64,000 nt of DNA from Sphingomonas sp. PsM26 (GCA_030433805.1 JARUXA010000001.1:248001-312000), one strand, 5' to 3'; counted from the first letter of the stretch, positions 17,014-26,448 are shown. Numbers and translations: made by a program. Notes: generated by a model not told the origin, from the letters alone.

Positions 17014-17907
17014 ATGCCTTTCAATCCGCTTTCCATCCTGAACGGTGCCGTCGACGCGAGCGGCGCGGGCGGATCGATTCGCAGCGCGATCGCCAATGCC
17101 AGCCAGAAAACCGGCATCGATTTCAACTATCTGATGGGCCAGGCCAAGCTCGAGAGCGGGATGCGCAGCAACGCGCATTCGGGCACGTCGAGCGCGAGCG
17201 GCCTGTATCAGTTCGTCGACCAGAGCTGGCTGCGCGTGGTCAAGGCGCATGGCGCCGAACACGGCCTCGGCTGGGCAGCGAACGCGATCTCGACCAGCGC
17301 GAGCGGCAAGGCGGTCGTCAACGATCCCGCGACGCGCCAGGCGATCCTATCGCTCCGCAACGACCCCACCGCCGCGTCGCTGATGGCCGCCGAGCACGCC
17401 AGCGACAACAAGGGCGCGATCGAGGGAACGCTCGGGCGCAGCGCGACCAGCACCGATCTCTACATGGCGCATTTCCTGGGCTTGGGCGGCGCACGACAGT
17501 TCCTCACCGCGATGCAGACCAATCCCGACCGCAGCGGTGCCGCGATGTTCCCCGCCGCCGCCAATGCCAATCGCAACGTCTTCTACGATTCGACCGGCGC
17601 GCCGCGCTCGCTTTCGCAAATCTACAACAGGTTTGCCGCCAAGCTCGACGCGGCGGGCGCGACCCAGACGACCGATGGCGCATCCGGCCTGTCCGCGACG
17701 CGGCTCGGCGAATGGGGCGCGGACGTCATTCCCGGCAATGGCGAGGAATCGACCTCTAACGCCGCGGTCTGGGCGCAGAACACGCTCGCGCAACTCAGCG
17801 GAACGTCGAGCCTGTCGGGCACCCGCACCGAAACCGCGAGCCTGCTCCGCCCGACCCCGAATACCGCGCGGCTCGCGTACATGATGCTCGCGACGATGGG
17901 AGCCTGA
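17014..17907 (+). CDS. flagellar lytic-transglycosylase-like protein (SLT fold)
   Basis: A 297-residue protein with an SLT/lysozyme-like domain at about residues 20-200. The catalytic-Glu region is LMGQAKLESGM (motif ES), then SSASGLYQFVDQSWLRV (usually GLMQ; here GLYQF), then YMAHFLGLGGARQFL. It is probably the peptidoglycan-cutting partner missing from the short FlgJ, analogous to SltF of Rhodobacter. No signal peptide is visible at the N-terminus, so export may use the flagellar secretion system. It is 4 bases upstream of flhA. Confidence 0.83.
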   Translation: MPFNPLSILNGAVDASGAGGSIRSAIANASQKTGIDFNYLMGQAKLESGMRSNAHSGTSSASGLYQFVDQSWLRVVKAHGAEHGLGWAANAISTSASGKAVVNDPATRQAILSLRNDPTAASLMAAEHASDNKGAIEGTLGRSATSTDLYMAHFLGLGGARQFLTAMQTNPDRSGAAMFPAAANANRNVFYDSTGAPRSLSQIYNRFAAKLDAAGATQTTDGASGLSATRLGEWGADVIPGNGEESTSNAAVWAQNTLAQLSGTSSLSGTRTETASLLRPTPNTARLAYMMLATMGA

Positions 17908-17911
17908 TCCA

Positions 17912-19993
17912 GTGGCACTGTCCCCCAAGACCGGTGGCGTGATGCCGCTGTTGCGCTCCGCCGCCTTGCCCGTCGCGATCCTGTTGCTGGTCGTGCTGAT
18001 GGTCGTGCCGATCCCGGCGGCTATGCTCGACGTGTTCTTCATCATGAACATCACGATCAGCCTCGCGGTGCTGATGGTCAGCCTCAACGCGCAGAAGCCG
18101 CTCGACTTCTCCGCCTTCCCGACCGTCCTACTGTTCGCCACGCTGTTCCGCCTGAGCCTCAACGTCGCCTCCACCCGCGTCGTTCTGGTCCACGGGCATG
18201 AAGGCGAGAGCGCGGCGGGCCATGTAATCGAGGCGTTCGGCACCTTCCTGATCGGCGGCGATTATGTCGTCGGCCTGTTCGTCTTCGCGATCCTCGTGAT
18301 CATCAACATGATCGTCGTCACCAAGGGCGCGGGCCGCGTGTCCGAAGTCAGCGCGCGCTTCACGCTCGACGCGTTGCCGGGCAAGCAGATGGCGATCGAC
18401 GCCGATCTCAACGCCGGGCTGATCACGCCGGACGAAGCCAAGGCACGCCGGATCGAGGTCTCGACCGAGGCCGATTTCTACGGCTCGATGGACGGCTCGT
18501 CCAAGTTCGTGAAGGGCGACGCGGTCGCCGGCCTGCTGATCCTCGCCGCGAACATCGTCGGCGGGCTGATCCTCGGCCCCGTCAGCCACGGCATGACGAT
18601 CGCGGACGCGGCGCATAATTACGTGCTGCTTGCGATCGGCGATGCGCTCGTTGCGCAGATCCCGTCGCTGATGCTGTCGATCGCTGCCGCCGCGATCGTG
18701 ACTCGCGTTACCTCGAGCATGGATCTCGCGGGCCAGATCGGCAGCCAGTTCGGCTCGGCGCGGACGTGGACGCCGGTCGCGATCATCCTTGCGCTGCTCG
18801 GGGTGATGCCGGGGATGCCGCATCTGATCATCCTCCCCGCCGCCGGGCTCGCCGGGTTCGCCGCGTGGAAGATGCGCCAGGCGTCGCTTCGCCCCGTACC
18901 GGTCGAGGTGCTCGCGCCCGAGCCGGTCGATCATTCGAAGATCGGCTGGGACGAAGTCTCGGACCTCATGCAGGTCAATCTCGATATCGGCTACGGTCTC
19001 GTGCCGCTCGTCGACGAACGCCGCGGTGCGCCTTTGATGGGCCGGATCACCGGGGTCCGCCGCCAATTGTCGAAGGACATGGGCTTCGTCATCCCGCAGG
19101 TTCGCGTCCGCGACGACATCAATCTGCCGCCCTATGCGTATCGCATCATCGTCGGTGGCGTCGTGGTCGGCGAGGACAGCGTTTCGCCCGACGAGATGCT
19201 CGCGCTCGACACCGGGCAGGCGATCGGCGGACTGATGGGCAAACCCGCCAAGGACCCAACCTTCGGGCTCGACGCGGTATGGATCGCGGCGGGGGACGCC
19301 GATGCCGCGACTGGCGCGGGCTATCTCGTGGTCGATCCGGGCACCGTCATGGCGACGCATCTCAACCACCAGCTCACCCAGCATTCCGCCGAGTTGCTCG
19401 GCCCGGACGAAGTCCAGTCGCTGCTCGACGGGTTGAAGGACCGTGCGGCCAACCTCGTTGCGTCGCTGTCGCCCAACCCGCTGCCGCTGACCACGCTGAC
19501 GCAGGTGTTGAAGGGGCTGCTCGCGGAAAACATCCCGCTTAAGGAATTCCGCCGGATCGCCGCCGCCATCGCGGTCGCCGCACAGCGCTCCGCCGATGCC
19601 GAGGAAATCATCGAGGCGATCCGCCCCGATCTCGGCGGGCTGATCATCGGCAAGATCTGCGGCGTGCGCGAGCCGCTGCGCGTGATGACGCTGGAGGGCG
19701 GGCTCGAGGGGCTGCTCGGCCAGGCGATGCGCGCCGATCCGTCGCGCCGCCACACGATCGAGCCCGATCTCGGCCGCCGCATCGTCGATGCGCTGCAACG
19801 CGCGGCACAGCCGCTGGTCGACGAGGCCAAGCCGTTCGCGCTCGTCGTCCAACCCGCGATCCGCGTCGCGATCCGCAAGCTGGTCAAGACCTGCCTGCCC
19901 GACATTCCGGTAATGAGCTTCTTTGAAGTGCCGGAAGAAAAAGCCGTCGAAGTCGTCGCCGTGATCGGCGCTCCCGGAGCTCTGCCAGCATGA
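17912..19993 (+). CDS. flhA: flagellar export gate protein FlhA
   Basis: A 693-residue protein of normal FlhA length. The first half has eight hydrophobic segments and the FHIPEP signature (VSEVSARFTLDALPGKQMAI). The soluble C-terminal half (from about residue 330) forms the nonameric docking ring, with DIGYGLVPLVD and DINLPPYAYRI. The start codon is GTG at 17912. fliA overlaps its stop. The other export-gate genes are not in the window. Confidence 0.97.
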   Translation: MALSPKTGGVMPLLRSAALPVAILLLVVLMVVPIPAAMLDVFFIMNITISLAVLMVSLNAQKPLDFSAFPTVLLFATLFRLSLNVASTRVVLVHGHEGESAAGHVIEAFGTFLIGGDYVVGLFVFAILVIINMIVVTKGAGRVSEVSARFTLDALPGKQMAIDADLNAGLITPDEAKARRIEVSTEADFYGSMDGSSKFVKGDAVAGLLILAANIVGGLILGPVSHGMTIADAAHNYVLLAIGDALVAQIPSLMLSIAAAAIVTRVTSSMDLAGQIGSQFGSARTWTPVAIILALLGVMPGMPHLIILPAAGLAGFAAWKMRQASLRPVPVEVLAPEPVDHSKIGWDEVSDLMQVNLDIGYGLVPLVDERRGAPLMGRITGVRRQLSKDMGFVIPQVRVRDDINLPPYAYRIIVGGVVVGEDSVSPDEMLALDTGQAIGGLMGKPAKDPTFGLDAVWIAAGDADAATGAGYLVVDPGTVMATHLNHQLTQHSAELLGPDEVQSLLDGLKDRAANLVASLSPNPLPLTTLTQVLKGLLAENIPLKEFRRIAAAIAVAAQRSADAEEIIEAIRPDLGGLIIGKICGVREPLRVMTLEGGLEGLLGQAMRADPSRRHTIEPDLGRRIVDALQRAAQPLVDEAKPFALVVQPAIRVAIRKLVKTCLPDIPVMSFFEVPEEKAVEVVAVIGAPGALPA

Positions 19994-20730
19994 TGCAGCT
20001 TTCGCCCACCGCCTTCTGTGACGCGCAGCCTCTGGTCTATGGCCGCACCGCCGCCGCGCCCGACCTCAAGCTGCTCGCGAAGAAGCATCTGCCGCTGGTC
20101 CGGCGTGTCGCGTGGCATGTCCACGGTAGCATGTCCTCCTCGGTCGAGGTCGAGGATCTCGTCCAGATCGGGCTGGTCGCCTTGGTTGAGGCGGCGGGCG
20201 CGTTCGAGGAGCGCGGGCAGTCGACGTTCGAGCAATATCTGATGACGCGCGTGCGTGGCGCGATGATCGATGCGTTGCGGCGCTCGGCGACGCTCACGCG
20301 CGGCGCGATGCAGCGCAAGCGGCAATATGCGCAGACGGTCGCGGCGATGACGACCGAACTGGGGCGTGCGCCCGAAGAGGCGGCGGTTGCGACGCGGCTC
20401 GGTGTATCGCGCGAGAAATTGCGGATCGATTATGCGAGCGCGCAGCCGGTGCGGCTCGAACCGATCGAGGACCTCTATTCGGACGAAGGCCCTTGGTTCG
20501 CGAGCGACGAGCCCGACGCCTTCGCGCAGCTTTCGGAGAGCGAGGAACGCGACACGCTGATCGCCGCGATTACCGCGCTGCCGGAGCGCGAGGCGCTGGT
20601 TATCCAATTGTATTACGTCGAGGAAATGAATCTCGAGGAGATTGGGCTGGTGATTGGCGTGGGTTCGGCACGGGTCTGCCAGATCAAGGCTTCGGCGCAC
20701 GCCAAGCTGAAGAAGGCGATGCTGGGGTAG
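19990..20730 (+). CDS. fliA: flagellar sigma factor FliA (sigma-28)
   Basis: A 246-residue sigma-70-family factor of the FliA/WhiG type: region 2 (KKHLPLVRRVAWHVHG, EDLVQIGLVALVEAAGAFEE), region 3 (VATRLGVSREKLRIDYASAQ) and region 4 (LPEREALVIQLYYVEEMNLE, EIGLVIGVGSARVCQIKASA). It would transcribe late flagellar genes such as motA. Its anti-sigma factor FlgM is encoded at 16138. ATGA overlap with flhA couples the two. Confidence 0.96.
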   Translation: MMQLSPTAFCDAQPLVYGRTAAAPDLKLLAKKHLPLVRRVAWHVHGSMSSSVEVEDLVQIGLVALVEAAGAFEERGQSTFEQYLMTRVRGAMIDALRRSATLTRGAMQRKRQYAQTVAAMTTELGRAPEEAAVATRLGVSREKLRIDYASAQPVRLEPIEDLYSDEGPWFASDEPDAFAQLSESEERDTLIAAITALPEREALVIQLYYVEEMNLEEIGLVIGVGSARVCQIKASAHAKLKKAMLG

Positions 20731-20809
20731 CGTCGACGCGCGGAAGGTTAGGGGAAAGTTAGGCGAAATCGGTTTCGTTAGGGTCAGCAGTTTCAAAGAG
20801 CAGGGTACT

Positions 20810-20916
20810 GCTTCCCCGGCGCAGGCCGGGGCCCACTAGCGGAACGGTTGAGGTCGAGGGGCCTGCGCCTCGTTACCTCGGCCGTTCATACTGGGCCCCG
20901 GCCTTCGCCGGGGAAG
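20810..20916. repeat. palindromic repeat, GCTTCCCCGG family, copy 2
   Basis: The arm CTTCCCCGGCGCAGGCCGGG is matched by CCCCGGCCTTCGCCGGGGAA about 90 bases later. It lies in the 249-bp gap after fliA, which otherwise shows no gene. Confidence 0.85.
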
Positions 20917-20979
20917 AATAAAGGGGGCGAACTTACCAGATTCGCGTCCTGTAGGACAGCGACCGCCCCCCGCTCCGCG

Positions 20980-21219
20980 TCAGTCGGCGGAGCTCATCCC
21001 CTGCTTGCGCGCACCCACGATCATCTTCCGCGCGATGCCACGGACCCCTTCGTCATCGCGCGTCGCATCGGTTGCGGGGTCGCCCAGATGGTCCAGGCTC
21101 CCTTCGAGATAGTCGAGCAGCCCCGGATGCTTGTCCTCGACATATTCCATCAGCTTGAACAGCAGATGCTCGGTCGCGATCTCGCGCTGGCGGACCTGAA
21201 CGGCGGTGTCGTCGCTCAT
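20980..21219 (-). CDS. small conserved-looking protein of unknown function
   Basis: A 79-residue charged, soluble protein (REIATEHLLFKLMEYVEDKH, GLLDYLEGSLDHLGD). The ATG at 21219 has an ideal GGAGG 6-7 bases upstream, so the longer open frame was not used. It is 14 bases downstream of the next gene on the same strand and probably co-transcribed. No family recognised. Confidence 0.7.
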   Translation of the reverse strand: MSDDTAVQVRQREIATEHLLFKLMEYVEDKHPGLLDYLEGSLDHLGDPATDATRDDEGVRGIARKMIVGARKQGMSSAD

Positions 21220-21233
21220 CACTGCCTCCTGGT

Positions 21234-21599
21234 TCACTGCTCGACCGACTTGGTCAGGACCGGCGTCTGCTGGTGCTGGACGACGCGCCATACTTCATGC
21301 TCCAGGCGGCGGATGACCGAGGTGCAATGCGCTTCATACGCTTCGTCGCCACGCTGCGCATGGACGTGATAGCCGATCACGATCAGCCCTTCCTGCGGGC
21401 GCGAGACGGTGCGTTCGGAGAGCTCGGCGCTGTCCCAGACGGGCGTATCCACGACCGCGTCGATCGCCTCGGTGCCCTGCAGTACGAACGGCGGGCGTGG
21501 CAGCACCATTACGACTTCCGCATCGACCTTTTCGCGGTAGTTTTCGGGCCCTTCGGTCCAAAGGCTTTCCTCGAAGCTCCACAAGCGGTTGTCGTCCAT
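21234..21599 (-). CDS. SnoaL/DUF4440-like (NTF2 fold) small protein
   Basis: A 121-residue protein starting DDNRLWSFEESLWTEGPENY. A central beta pattern (VLQGTEAIDAVVDTPVWDSA, GLIVIGYHVHAQRGDEAYEA) and the final VWRVVQHQQTPV resemble the NTF2-like DUF4440 group, a cone-shaped fold with varied functions. A GGAG 9 bases before the ATG at 21599 decides the start. Substrate unknown; paired with the 79-residue gene downstream. Confidence 0.72.
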   Translation of the reverse strand: MDDNRLWSFEESLWTEGPENYREKVDAEVVMVLPRPPFVLQGTEAIDAVVDTPVWDSAELSERTVSRPQEGLIVIGYHVHAQRGDEAYEAHCTSVIRRLEHEVWRVVQHQQTPVLTKSVEQ

Positions 21600-21689
21600 G
21601 TCCGTCTCTCCCAATAGCAAGGGGAGGAAGGCCGGAGGCGGCAAAACGTTCCGCGCAATCGTGCGGCGCGTGCCCGGAAAGCGCCGGAT

Positions 21690-22814
21690 CTACGGTACGA
21701 TCGTGGTGAACAGATAGGCTGCGAAGATCACCAGGTGGACGACCCCCTGCAACACCGTGGTCCGCCCGGTGCCGAGCGACAGCGTCGCTACGAACAGCGA
21801 TAGCGCAAGGAGCGTCATGCTCTTGGGGTCAATCCCCAGCGACAGCGGAAGGCCGAGCACGAGCGACACGATCGCCACGCTCGGAATGGTCAGCCCGATC
21901 GTCGCAAGCGCGGAGCCGAGCGCGAGGTTCAGGCTGGTCTGCAGTCGGTTGCGTTTGGCGGCCTTATAGGCAGCGAGGCTTTCCGGCGCGAGGACCAGCG
22001 CTGCGATAACGACGCCGACCACCGCAAGCGGCAACCCTGCGCCGAGCACCGCGGCCTCGATTGTCGGCGACAGCGTCTTGGCAAGCAGCACGACCGACGC
22101 CAGCGCGACCAGCAGCACGCCGAACGCGACTCCCGTCGCGCGCGTCGATGGCGGGGCGGCGTGATCGTCATGATCGTCGCTGGCGGGCAGGAAGTAATCG
22201 CGATGCCGCACGGTCTGGACGAGGATGAACGTGCCGTAGAGGATCAGCGACACCACCGCGACGAACACTAGTTGCGACGTCGCGTAGGTCGGCCCGCTGG
22301 TCGAGGACGTGTAATTGGGGAGGATTAGCGACAGCACTGCCATCGCGGTCAACACCCCGAGCGCCGCGCTCATGCCGGTCAGTGTGAAGCGCTGTTCGAC
22401 ATGCCGCGCGGCACCTGCGACGAGGCACAGCCCGATGATGAAATTGAGGATGATCATGATAGCGGCAAAGACCGTGTCGCGTGCCAGTTCGGTCGCACCG
22501 CCTGCATCCGACAGCATGAGCGACACGATCAGCGAAACTTCGATCACCGTCACTGCGATCGCCAGCACCAGCGTGCCGAAGGGTTCGCCGACCTTGTGCG
22601 CGATGACCTCGGCATGATGCACCGCCGCGAGTACGCTCGCGATCAACACCACGACCGCGACGACAGTTCCGCCCGATCCCATCTTGGCGACGCCGAACAA
22701 GGCTGCAAGCAGGCCCAGCACTGGCGCGACGAGGGTCCATAACGGCAGCGCCAGCCGATCGGGCATCGCGCCATCCGCGCACACGATCGGGTCCGGCGCG
22801 ACTTCGATGACCAT
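21690..22814 (-). CDS. chaA: Ca2+/H+ antiporter, ChaA/CaCA family
   Basis: A 374-residue inner-membrane protein with about eleven helices in two inverted halves. The first-half motif is HHAEVIAHKVGEPFGTLVLA followed by IAVTVIEVSLIVS; the second half contains LVLAPESLAAYKAA and ALATIGLTIPSVAIVSLVLG. These are the acidic alpha-repeat motifs of cation/proton exchangers of the ChaA type. The 295 bp upstream contain no gene; an AT-rich stretch around 22895 could hold its promoter. Confidence 0.88.
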   Translation of the reverse strand: MVIEVAPDPIVCADGAMPDRLALPLWTLVAPVLGLLAALFGVAKMGSGGTVVAVVVLIASVLAAVHHAEVIAHKVGEPFGTLVLAIAVTVIEVSLIVSLMLSDAGGATELARDTVFAAIMIILNFIIGLCLVAGAARHVEQRFTLTGMSAALGVLTAMAVLSLILPNYTSSTSGPTYATSQLVFVAVVSLILYGTFILVQTVRHRDYFLPASDDHDDHAAPPSTRATGVAFGVLLVALASVVLLAKTLSPTIEAAVLGAGLPLAVVGVVIAALVLAPESLAAYKAAKRNRLQTSLNLALGSALATIGLTIPSVAIVSLVLGLPLSLGIDPKSMTLLALSLFVATLSLGTGRTTVLQGVVHLVIFAAYLFTTIVP

Positions 22815-23109
22815 GAAAATTCCTTGTAATGCAGTCCGAGTATCGGTGCCGGATCAATAGCCCGGGCTGCAGAAAGGTCCGGTTTTCATCAAAGATAATA
22901 TAATGACGCGGAACTTTAGCGACTCGGCACGGATGGTAATCCACGCCCTGTTCCCAATCGTTTCAAGGCGGTGTTGGGTACGGTTGAGGCAATGGCCGGC
23001 CGGGTGAGATGGCGATGCGTGGAGGGACCGGATCCCAGAGCCATACAGGTTTAGAGCAAGCTGCCAGATCATGATGTCGTGCGGGACCGCAACGATCCGA
23101 TGCGGCGGT

Positions 23110-23967
23110 TCAGCCGACACTTGCCCATTGCAGGATCGCCTTGGTCAGCGCGTCTGACACCGGGGTTCCCCCGCCCGGTCCGATGATGACGAACTCCATG
23201 TGCGGCAGGTCGGGGAGCGTGTTGTCCGCAGCGACTCTTGCGAGGCCGATCGGGAGCAGGCGAAGCGAATGCGGCAGGACTCCGAGCCCAGCCCGCGCAG
23301 CCGCGGTAAGGCCGCTCAGGCTCGCGCTTGTGAAGGCGACACGCCACGCCCGGCGGCTGGCGTCGAGCGTGGCAATCGCCATCGCACGCGTAACGCTTGG
23401 TGGGGGGTAGAGCAGCAGCGGTACGGGCGCGTCGGCATCGTGGAGATAGTCGGGCCGGGCGATCCACACCGCTTGCTCGCCCCATGCGGTCACCCCGCGC
23501 GGGTCGCCCGCGCGACGCTTGGCAAGGATGATGTCGAGCTGTCCCGCATCATATGCGTCGTACAGGTCCTGGCTCAGCCGCGCGGTCACGACCATGTCGA
23601 CTTCGGGATGGCGGCGCGCGAAATTGGCCAACACGTCGGGGAGCGCGGACAGGACGAAATCTTCGGAAGCACCGAAGCGCAACCGCCCCCGCAACGGGAC
23701 GCCCGACAACTGCCGATCGAGCGCGGCATAGCTTTCGAGGATCCGGCGCGCATGATCGACCAGCACTTCGCCGTCGACCGTGAGTGCGACCCGGTGCGTA
23801 TCGCGCGCGAGCAGGCGGCGCCCGGTGATCGTCTCGAGCCGCTTGATCTGTTGGCTGACGGTCGACTGGCCGGTCCCGAGCGTCCGTGCTGCGCGGGTGA
23901 ACGTTCCTGCTTCGACCACTGCAAGGAAGGCGCTAAACAGCTCCGGGGTGATCCGCGTAATGTCCAT
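23110..23967 (-). CDS. LysR-family transcriptional regulator
   Basis: A 285-residue LysR protein: N-terminal winged helix-turn-helix (residues 5-65: FSAFLAVVEAGTFTRAARTL, GTGQSTVSQQIKRLETITGR) and a two-lobed effector domain (about 90-285). A GTG immediately precedes the ATG and could also serve as start. It is transcribed away from the bile-acid-symporter-family gene at 24041, so it probably controls that gene and itself through the shared 73-bp spacer. Confidence 0.92.
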   Translation of the reverse strand: MDITRITPELFSAFLAVVEAGTFTRAARTLGTGQSTVSQQIKRLETITGRRLLARDTHRVALTVDGEVLVDHARRILESYAALDRQLSGVPLRGRLRFGASEDFVLSALPDVLANFARRHPEVDMVVTARLSQDLYDAYDAGQLDIILAKRRAGDPRGVTAWGEQAVWIARPDYLHDADAPVPLLLYPPPSVTRAMAIATLDASRRAWRVAFTSASLSGLTAAARAGLGVLPHSLRLLPIGLARVAADNTLPDLPHMEFVIIGPGGGTPVSDALTKAILQWASVG

Positions 23968-23972
23968 CACGG

Positions 23973-24008
23973 ATCATGATAACCGTTATCGGTCCCATCA
24001 CAATTGTG
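23973..24008. promoter_or_regulatory. operator-like palindromes in the LysR/transporter spacer
   Basis: Three short perfect palindromes lie in the divergent spacer: ATCATGAT (23973-23980), GATAACCGTTATC (23978-23990) and CACAATTGTG (23999-24008, inside the near-palindrome CATCACAATTGTGGATG). LysR regulators bind interrupted dyads in such spacers, so these are the likely binding sites. Confidence 0.5.
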
Positions 24009-24040
24009 GATGACGTACGCGTAGCGTAGCAACCGACCCT

Positions 24041-25045
24041 ATGACCGCTATCCGATCGCTGCTCGGCCGCTTGCCGATCGATGCCTATATGCTGCTGCTG
24101 ATCGGGACGGTGGCGTTCGCGTTCGTCCTGCCTGCGCGCGGAGTCGGGCAGGACATTGCCGAGGACAGCGTGCTGGTCGCGGTCGGGCTGTTGTTCTTCC
24201 TGTATGGCGCGCGGCTTTCGCCTGCTGCCGTCTGGGCGGGGATCACGCACTGGCGGCTCCAGTCGCTCGTCCTGGCGAGCACCTTCGTGATCTTCCCGAT
24301 CATCGGCCTCGCGACCTATTGGGGGACGCGCGGGTGGTTGCCCGAGGGGATTGCGATCGGGCTGCTGTATCTGTGCCTGTTGCCCTCGACGGTCCAGTCG
24401 TCGATCGCGTTCACCTCGATCGCGCGCGGCAACGTGCCCGCTGCTTTGTGCAGCGCATCGGTGTCCAACCTCCTGGGCGTGGTAGTCACCCCGCTGCTGG
24501 TCGCGGCATTGCTCCAGTCGGCGGGGGGCGGCTTCTCGTTGCGCGCGATCGAGGGGATTGCGCTCCAGATCCTGTTGCCGTTCGTCGTCGGGCAGGTCGC
24601 CCGCCCAGTGATCGGGAAGTGGCTGGTCGCACATCGCACGCTGACTTCGGTGGTCGATCGCGGCTCGATCCTGCTGGTGGTCTATACCGCGTTCAGCGCC
24701 GGGGTGGTGGCGGGGGTATGGACCAGCCTGTCGCCGATCGACCTGGCGGTGGTGCTGGCGATCGACCTTGCGATCCTGGCGGTGATCCTGTGTGTGACGA
24801 CCGCGCTTGGCCGGTGGCTCGGGTTCACCACCGAGGACGAGATCGCACTCGTCTTCTGCGGGTCCAAGAAGAGCATGGCGAGCGGGCTGCCGATGGCGAC
24901 GATCCTGTTCGCTGGGCATTCGGTCAGCCTGATCGTGCTGCCGCTGATGCTGTTTCATCAGGCGCAATTGTTCGCCTGCGCGATTCTCGCGCGGCGATAT
25001 GCGCGGCGCCCGGAGGGGGGCGAGGGGGATGCGGTGCCGGCTTAG
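24041..25045 (+). CDS. bile acid:sodium symporter family transporter (YfeH type)
   Basis: A 334-residue membrane protein with ten predicted helices. YLCLLPSTVQSSIAFTSIAR followed by GNVPAALCSASVSNLLGVVV is the conserved core of the SBF-like/YfeH branch, and CGSKKSMASGLPMATILF is the second crossover motif. The substrate is probably an organic anion and cannot be set from sequence. It is divergent from a LysR regulator. Confidence 0.88.
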   Translation: MTAIRSLLGRLPIDAYMLLLIGTVAFAFVLPARGVGQDIAEDSVLVAVGLLFFLYGARLSPAAVWAGITHWRLQSLVLASTFVIFPIIGLATYWGTRGWLPEGIAIGLLYLCLLPSTVQSSIAFTSIARGNVPAALCSASVSNLLGVVVTPLLVAALLQSAGGGFSLRAIEGIALQILLPFVVGQVARPVIGKWLVAHRTLTSVVDRGSILLVVYTAFSAGVVAGVWTSLSPIDLAVVLAIDLAILAVILCVTTALGRWLGFTTEDEIALVFCGSKKSMASGLPMATILFAGHSVSLIVLPLMLFHQAQLFACAILARRYARRPEGGEGDAVPA

Positions 25046-25073
25046 CCGCACCCGACCCGGTTGCACTCCTACC

Positions 25074-25147
25074 ATCCGTTCGGGCTGAGCGCAGTCGGAG
25101 CCCCCCGCGACACGCCGGCCCTTCGACTCCGCTCAGGGCGAACGGAT
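25074..25147. repeat. palindromic repeat with ATCCGTTCG ends
   Basis: The segment begins ATCCGTTCGGGCTGAGCG and ends CGCTCAGGGCGAACGGAT, with imperfect complementary arms around a GC-rich centre. It lies between two convergent transporter genes and could also act as a bidirectional terminator stem. Confidence 0.75.
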
Positions 25148-25182
25148 GTCGGGGGGCGATCGTTAACGCGACACCAGAACCG

Positions 25183-26448
25183 TTACCCGATCAGCAGGCC
25201 CGCGAGCGCCGCCGACATCAGGTTTGCAAGGCTCCCCGCCGCGAGTGCGCGCAGGCCGAGCTTGGCGATCATCGGGCGCTGGTTGGGGGCGAGGCTCCCC
25301 GCCGACGCCATCTGGATCGCGATCGACGAGAAATTGGCGAAACCGCACAACGCGAACGTCACCACCGCGGTGGTATGCGGCGAGAGGTTCTGCATCTTGC
25401 CGAGATCGATGAACGCGACGAATTCGTTGAGCACGATCTTCTGCCCGAACAATTCGCCCGCTGCCCGCGCTTCGGTCCACGGAATGTCGAGCAGGAACAT
25501 CACCGGCGCGAAGACGAAGCCAAGGATGCCCTGGAAGCTCAAATCGGGATAGCCGAACCACCCGCCGATCCCGCCGAGGATCCCGTTCGCCAGCGCGACC
25601 AGCCCAACGAACGCGAGCACCATCGCGCCGACAGCGACCGCGATCCGCACGCCGGTCTGCGCGCCGTTGGCGGCGGCCATGATGATGTTGGCGGCGCGTT
25701 CTTCCTCGAGCGCCTTTTCGGCGACGTGGAGCACCGCTTCCTCCGGATCGTCGCCGAGCGCGAGCTCGCCCGCGGGGGCTGTCGTCTCGTCGGGCATGAT
25801 GATCTTGGCCATCAGCAATCCGCCCGGCGCGGACATGAACGACGCGGCGAGCAGATAGGGCAAAGCGCCCTGGCCGAGGAAGGTGGCGTAGGCGAGCAGA
25901 ATCGTGCCCGCGACGCCCGACATGCCGACCGTCATCACCGCAAACAATTGCGGCGGGGTCAGCCCGGCGAGATAGGGGCGGATCACCAGCGGCGATTCGC
26001 TTTGCCCGACGAAGATGTTGGCGGCGGCGCACAAGGCTTCCACCTTGGACACGCCGATCACCTTCTCGATCGCGCCGCCGACCCAGCGGATCACGAACTG
26101 CATGATCCCGAGATGGTAGAGGATCGACACCAGGGCCGCGAAAAAGATGATGACGGGGAGCGCCGAGAAGGCGAACGCCGTCCCGAAGGTCGGGTCGCTC
26201 GCAAGCCCGCCGAAGATCGTCGTGGTGCCGGCCTTGGCATAGCCGAGCAGGTTCCACACCCCGCGCGACATGCCTTCGATCATCTGGCGACCGATCGTGC
26301 TGTGGAGCACGAGGACAGCGATGATCACCTGCAACGCGAACGCCGCCCCCACGACGCGCAGGCGGATCGCGCGGCGATTGGTCGACAGCAGGACGGCAAG
26401 CCCCAGGATCACGACGATACCCAGGATGCCGATCGGAAATTTGTCCAC
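25183..26448 (-). CDS. concentrative nucleoside transporter (NupC/CNT family)
   Basis: A 421-residue membrane protein. The CNT signature is clear: GQSESPLVIRPYLAGLTPPQ, MTVGMSGVAGTILLAYATFL, FGQKIVLNEFVAFIDLGKMQ, and FALCGFANFSSIAIQMASAG. It would import nucleosides with H+ or Na+. The frame continues upstream to 26592, but a GTG at 26448 preceded by GGGGAA gives the family-like start VDKFPIGILGIVV, so that was chosen. Confidence 0.93.
   Translation of the reverse strand: MDKFPIGILGIVVILGLAVLLSTNRRAIRLRVVGAAFALQVIIAVLVLHSTIGRQMIEGMSRGVWNLLGYAKAGTTTIFGGLASDPTFGTAFAFSALPVIIFFAALVSILYHLGIMQFVIRWVGGAIEKVIGVSKVEALCAAANIFVGQSESPLVIRPYLAGLTPPQLFAVMTVGMSGVAGTILLAYATFLGQGALPYLLAASFMSAPGGLLMAKIIMPDETTAPAGELALGDDPEEAVLHVAEKALEEERAANIIMAAANGAQTGVRIAVAVGAMVLAFVGLVALANGILGGIGGWFGYPDLSFQGILGFVFAPVMFLLDIPWTEARAAGELFGQKIVLNEFVAFIDLGKMQNLSPHTTAVVTFALCGFANFSSIAIQMASAGSLAPNQRPMIAKLGLRALAAGSLANLMSAALAGLLIG

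Noticed and set aside
18128..19852. Long minus-strand frame opposite flhA
   Set aside because: Rich in Arg/Asp/Glu shadows of flhA codons, with no recognisable domain; flhA is full length and clearly real.
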